NCBI GenBank assembly: GCA_018267795.1
Contig: JAFDXS010000055.1
Span: 1 to 9,837 of the forward strand
Source: Bacteroidota bacterium
Lineage (GTDB): Bacteria; Bacteroidota; Bacteroidia; Chitinophagales; Chitinophagaceae
Length of the DNA stretch: 9,837 bases
Direction: 5' to 3'
Shown: positions 7,080-9,837 of the stretch, in pieces
How positions within the stretch are numbered: the first letter of the stretch is position 1
Layout: each line of letters begins with the position of its first letter
Program-made: the position numbers and the translations under genes
The notes under the pieces: generated by a model
Told to the model about the DNA's origin: nothing
The model's input: only the letters and a program-made list of their open reading frames with translations
The model's database searches: none

Positions 7080-7126
7080 CAATTACAGCTTGCTGAATAG
7101 GCGATAAAAGGTAGCGACTGTAATTG
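7080..7126. terminator. Inverted repeat spanning the convergent gene junction, candidate terminator
   Basis: CAATTACAG (7080-7088) and CTGTAATTG (7118-7126) are perfect 9-bp complements. Read on the + strand the stem can continue past one bulged C with TTGCTG (7090-7095) against TAGCGA (7112-7117, two G-U pairs), leaving a loop of about 16 bases. The - strand stop codon (7083-7085) lies inside the arm, and the + strand stop (7077-7079) directly precedes it. On the - strand the stem is followed by TCATTTCTTTCTT, a moderately U-rich tail. On the + strand there is no T tract. It is plausible as a terminator for the Wzz-like unit and possibly a pausing or RNA-stabilising stem for the other side. 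Confidence 0.5.
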
Positions 7127-7961
7127 AACCACCAATAGCGATAAGTATTAACATTGCCCATGTTCTGCTATTGTTGTTTGTAGATGGCTGATCTGGTGCT
7201 ACAAATCCATAGAGTATTTCTACAGTTGGGTCAAGTTCCTTAAGGCGCCATTCTGCTTTCTGTATTTTATCTTCCATGTCAGATTTTAGCTCAAATAGCT
7301 GTGGGATCTTTGTCAGCAGAGTGGCAGAATCAACAGAGGTTTCTGTGTGCTTAATGAACGTGGTATAGGCAACAATAACAGAATCGAGTGATGCGAGATC
7401 AGCATTCAGATATTGTATCTTTTGTATTTGCTGTTCGCGTTCTATAATATTTCTCTTTTTTCTGAAAGGACTGCTCATTAGATATTTGGGAATAGCTTGT
7501 TCCAAATCAGCAAAGATTTTATTGGATGTACCTTTAACTGTAATATACATAGGCCCACGATCGCCTGTGAAATCATCGTAAAGCGGTGTGCCGGTAATGT
7601 TGTTGCCATCTATAGATTGTATTGTTTTTGCATCAGCTTCAGCTATGTTTAAGGTACTTGCAAGTGTTGTATAAGAATGGCTTTTGGCTAAGTTGTCTAA
7701 CTGTTGCAACATTTCGCCATAAGTTTTTTTGCTCAATGCGGTAAATTCACAAACCATAGTTGCTTTGTAATAAGGCGCAGATGTCCATAAGTAGTAGCCG
7801 CCTATCCCCGCAGTAATTACAAACATAATAATAGTTACAGCCCAATGTAGTTTAGCTGCGGTCAATATGTATTTAATACTATTGGAAATAAATGACGTGA
7901 AAGATTTCAGAAAATCTCTGGTATCATCGGCATTTATCATCTGGTATTCGTCCATAGCCAT
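7083..7961 (-). CDS. Wzz-like polysaccharide chain-length determinant (polysaccharide co-polymerase, no kinase domain)
   Basis: A 292-residue inner-membrane protein. There are two transmembrane helices, at about 38-58 (HWAVTIIMFVITAGIGGYYL) and 267-287 (TWAMLILIAIGGSITVATFY), enclosing a roughly 205-residue periplasmic region. That region has a long heptad-like helical stretch at about 170-245. The Pro-rich approach to helix 2 (APDQPS, 255-260) and the GG in it fit Wzz proteins. There is no P-loop or Tyr-rich tail after the second helix, so it is a regulator without a fused tyrosine kinase. Such proteins set glycan length together with the polymerase or exporter. I chose the ATG at 7961: the frame is open to a TTG at 7976, but that would overlap the upstream gene by 10 bp, while the ATG begins 5 bp after that gene's stop. 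Another ATG lies two codons further in. It is the last gene of the - strand unit. Confidence 0.82.
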   Translation of the reverse strand: MAMDEYQMINADDTRDFLKSFTSFISNSIKYILTAAKLHWAVTIIMFVITAGIGGYYLWTSAPYYKATMVCEFTALSKKTYGEMLQQLDNLAKSHSYTTLASTLNIAEADAKTIQSIDGNNITGTPLYDDFTGDRGPMYITVKGTSNKIFADLEQAIPKYLMSSPFRKKRNIIEREQQIQKIQYLNADLASLDSVIVAYTTFIKHTETSVDSATLLTKIPQLFELKSDMEDKIQKAEWRLKELDPTVEILYGFVAPDQPSTNNNSRTWAMLILIAIGGSITVATFYRLFSKL

Positions 7962-7966
7962 GTGCG

Positions 7967-8890
7967 CTATATGCAATTTGAATTCAAAGTACTCAATTTT
8001 GCCAATACTCTCTTCTGGTGATTGGCAGGGTGATTTTTTGAAACGTGCAGCGTGGTCTTAAAAGCGAGTTCATAGTCTGCCATTGGGTAGTTTTTTTTAG
8101 ACCATTTATTTCGCCACCTGGTATCGGTTATTTGCATCAGCCTTTTATTAAGTTGTTCAGGCCGCAATATGTTTATAAAAGATTCGCAAAGTTTCTTCAA
8201 AAAACTTCTGCCGTCATCTATACTGCCTGTTGATACAAAAGGCATATAGCCATTAGGGAAGTATTGGTGCTGCCATTTGTTTTTGATGTTCAGCTCTCTA
8301 TACAACGAACTGCCATGAAGCGGAATGATGCTTGCGAGCTCTGTAGCTGTAAAAATGTTTCGTTCCTCCAGTTCCAATTTTGATGTGTCAATAAAATAAT
8401 TCATGCAAAACCGATGCTGTGCGCCAACAAGGAATGTTGCTTTCTTAAATAAATGCAATAAGCTGCGGCATATCCAAAGCCTGTTATTTTCCGTGATAAT
8501 AAAAAAATCAAAATCGCTATTTGCTTCAGCATATCCTTTAGATATAGAGCCGGATATGCCTACGAAGCGAACAAATGGGAAACTATTTATTATACGCCCT
8601 GCTTTTACGGCCTTCGCGTATTTTTTTTGTGCTATTTCGTTCCCTTTTTTTCTACGCTCGGTTAAATATTCAATATTGGGTTGTACGCTATAAAAATCAT
8701 TGTATTTATATACTTTCTTTTCTGTAAGTAGATCTTCAATAGCTTGCAGGAGTGCCTCAGTTGAGCATTGTTGGCTACAACTGCCATGAATTTCTGATGC
8801 CTTTAGTGGGTAGGAAAACAAAGCATAGTATTGTAGTGTTTTCAGCACTGCATTTTTTACATCAATATTTGTTGCTATTACTTCGTACAT
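7967..8890 (-). CDS. Nucleotidyltransferase-fold protein with N-terminal winged-helix-like region
   Basis: A 307-residue protein. Residues about 11-68 look like a winged helix (helix, ALFSYPLKASEIHG, helix, then a VYKYNDFYSV wing). The middle carries the polymerase beta-type nucleotidyltransferase signature: VGISGSISKGYAEANSDFDFFIIT (110-133), with Gly114-Ser115 and the metal-binding pair Asp126 and Asp128. A candidate third carboxylate is Asp168 in FCMNYFIDTS. Residues 180-307 are helical and basic, with no recognised domain. No membrane segment or signal peptide is seen. In this fold the enzyme moves a nucleotidyl group to a protein, RNA or small hydroxyl acceptor; sugar-nucleotide pyrophosphorylases belong to another fold, so precursor synthesis is not implied. 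It sits between a glycosyltransferase (8 bp gap) and the Wzz-like gene (5 bp gap), which suggests a role in polysaccharide production or its control. The target is unknown. Confidence 0.75.
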   Translation of the reverse strand: MYEVIATNIDVKNAVLKTLQYYALFSYPLKASEIHGSCSQQCSTEALLQAIEDLLTEKKVYKYNDFYSVQPNIEYLTERRKKGNEIAQKKYAKAVKAGRIINSFPFVRFVGISGSISKGYAEANSDFDFFIITENNRLWICRSLLHLFKKATFLVGAQHRFCMNYFIDTSKLELEERNIFTATELASIIPLHGSSLYRELNIKNKWQHQYFPNGYMPFVSTGSIDDGRSFLKKLCESFINILRPEQLNKRLMQITDTRWRNKWSKKNYPMADYELAFKTTLHVSKNHPANHQKRVLAKLSTLNSNCI

Positions 8891-8898
8891 CGACTGGT

Positions 8899-9837
8899 TT
8901 ATTTATTCGCCTTATTTATTTGCAGGTTTACTGGTGTTAATGATGGAGGCAGCGTTACTACTTGAGTTTTGCTTCTAGCCGCCAGCCATTTTGTAAAGTA
9001 GGCTTCTATTTTATTTGTTATGTTGTCCCAGTTGTATTCCGTGGCAATTTTTAATCGGTTATTATTTATCCAGCTGGTATAGTTGTCTTTGTCTATGCAT
9101 ATTTTTAAAAGTTCGGAAATGTCTGCTTCACTTTTGAAATAGAAGGCGTCATTTTCCAATACATGGCGGTTAAAAATATTGTCGTGAGCGCATATAAGGG
9201 CATCGCAATTCATCGCCTCCAGCAGCGATGGATTAGTACCACCTACCGAATGCCCGTGAATATATATGCGGCAGTTGTTGCGCAGTACATTAAGGCGTTG
9301 CATGTTAAATTCCGCGCCTGCAAATTGAATATGTTTATATTCTCCAAATTCTTTAAACATCTTTCGCCCGAAGCTGGTATGCATATAATCCCCGATCAAT
9401 AATAGCTTTCTTTTGGGTTTTAAAGAGTATGCGCGTAGTACGGTGGCTATATTATTTTCAGGTTCGAAGCGTGCAATCAATAGATCATAATTCCCCTTGT
9501 CTACACCAAATGCTTCCAGTGTATCCATATCATCTATTTGAGGCTTATAGGCTTCTGCGCCATAGGGTATCATGGCTGCGTTTACACCATATTTGTTTTT
9601 CAGATAGTCCTGTATGCCTTTAGAATCTGCTATGAGGTGGTCGCTATATTTTACGCCCCATTTTTCGGCATAGGTGAGGAAATGCTGTGTCGTCTTATTA
9701 TACTTAGCTCGTGTCCATTCAAGGCCATCCATGTTTGTGGCGAGGATAGCTGACTTAGGAAAGAGCCAGGACCATACGGTGCTGCTTGTATATCCTAGTT
9801 GCAGGATAATATCAAAATTTTGCTTTCTGCTATTTTT
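8899..9837 (-). CDS. DUF1972-type glycosyltransferase (rhamnosyltransferase-like GT-B), 5' end outside the window
   Basis: The frame stays open from the stop at 8899 to the right edge, giving 312 visible residues, so the Met at 9732 (in ATNMDGLEW) is internal. Upstream, the residues DIILQLGY and the TNMDGLEWTRAKYNKTTQHF stretch are characteristic of the DUF1972 N-terminal lobe seen in rhamnosyltransferase-like enzymes. Counted from that Met: SDHLIADSKGIQDYL (30-44), AMIPYGAEAY (53-62), LLIARFEPENNI (84-95), LLLIGDY (110-116) and YIHGHSVGGTNPSLLEAM (157-174). In the last motif the first Glu of the usual EX7E is Gly, while the second Glu (172) is kept. It probably adds a sugar to a lipid-linked glycan on the cytoplasmic side. 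The nucleotidyltransferase gene follows 8 bp after its stop. Family call is firm; the sugar is not known, and rhamnose is only a family hint. Confidence 0.88.
   Translation of the reverse strand, partial: KNSRKQNFDIILQLGYTSSTVWSWLFPKSAILATNMDGLEWTRAKYNKTTQHFLTYAEKWGVKYSDHLIADSKGIQDYLKNKYGVNAAMIPYGAEAYKPQIDDMDTLEAFGVDKGNYDLLIARFEPENNIATVLRAYSLKPKRKLLLIGDYMHTSFGRKMFKEFGEYKHIQFAGAEFNMQRLNVLRNNCRIYIHGHSVGGTNPSLLEAMNCDALICAHDNIFNRHVLENDAFYFKSEADISELLKICIDKDNYTSWINNNRLKIATEYNWDNITNKIEAYFTKWLAARSKTQVVTLPPSLTPVNLQINKANK

Noticed and set aside
8403..8693. Plus-strand 96-codon frame opposite the nucleotidyltransferase gene
   Set aside because: It is antisense to the GS...DxD catalytic region, which is the supported coding strand, and the translated product has no motif.

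Overview
The window looks like chromosomal DNA from a Bacteroidota bacterium, perhaps near Chitinophagaceae; this placement is an impression from protein style. By eye the G+C content is around 40%. Start codons are mostly ATG with little or no Shine-Dalgarno complement, which fits that phylum. Gaps between genes are very small. No rRNA, tRNA, CRISPR array, transposase or integrase is visible. The longest non-coding stretch is about 120 bp.

Layout. Seven genes on the + strand (1-7079) meet three genes on the - strand (7083-9837), with 3 bp between the two converging stop codons. The first + strand group (1-2406) is a family 4 glycosyltransferase cut by the left edge, a class I SAM methyltransferase, and a 300-residue protein whose C-terminal half resembles flavin-reductase-like FMN-binding proteins. 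It ends in a good intrinsic-terminator candidate that overlaps the last stop codon. The second + strand group (2526-7079) alternates two radical SAM enzymes, each with an N-terminal cobalamin-binding-type domain, with two class I SAM methyltransferases: rSAM-A, MT, rSAM-B, MT. Spacings are 18 bp, 11 bp and an 8-bp overlap, so it is probably one transcript.

The - strand group, read from right to left, is a DUF1972-type glycosyltransferase cut by the right edge, a winged-helix-like plus nucleotidyltransferase protein, and a Wzz-like chain-length determinant without a kinase domain. Gaps are 8 and 5 bp.

Together these suggest the interior of a surface or exopolysaccharide biosynthesis locus. 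Glycosyltransferases build the glycan and the Wzz-like protein governs its length. The least described part is the four-gene rSAM/methyltransferase cassette. It could perform unusual C-methylation or another radical modification of a sugar, lipid or small secreted molecule. Its substrate cannot be read from the sequence.

Other points of note are a 9-bp perfect inverted repeat across the convergent junction, a more A+T-rich stretch at about 751-2525, and a more plausible ATG start for the Wzz-like gene than the upstream TTG.
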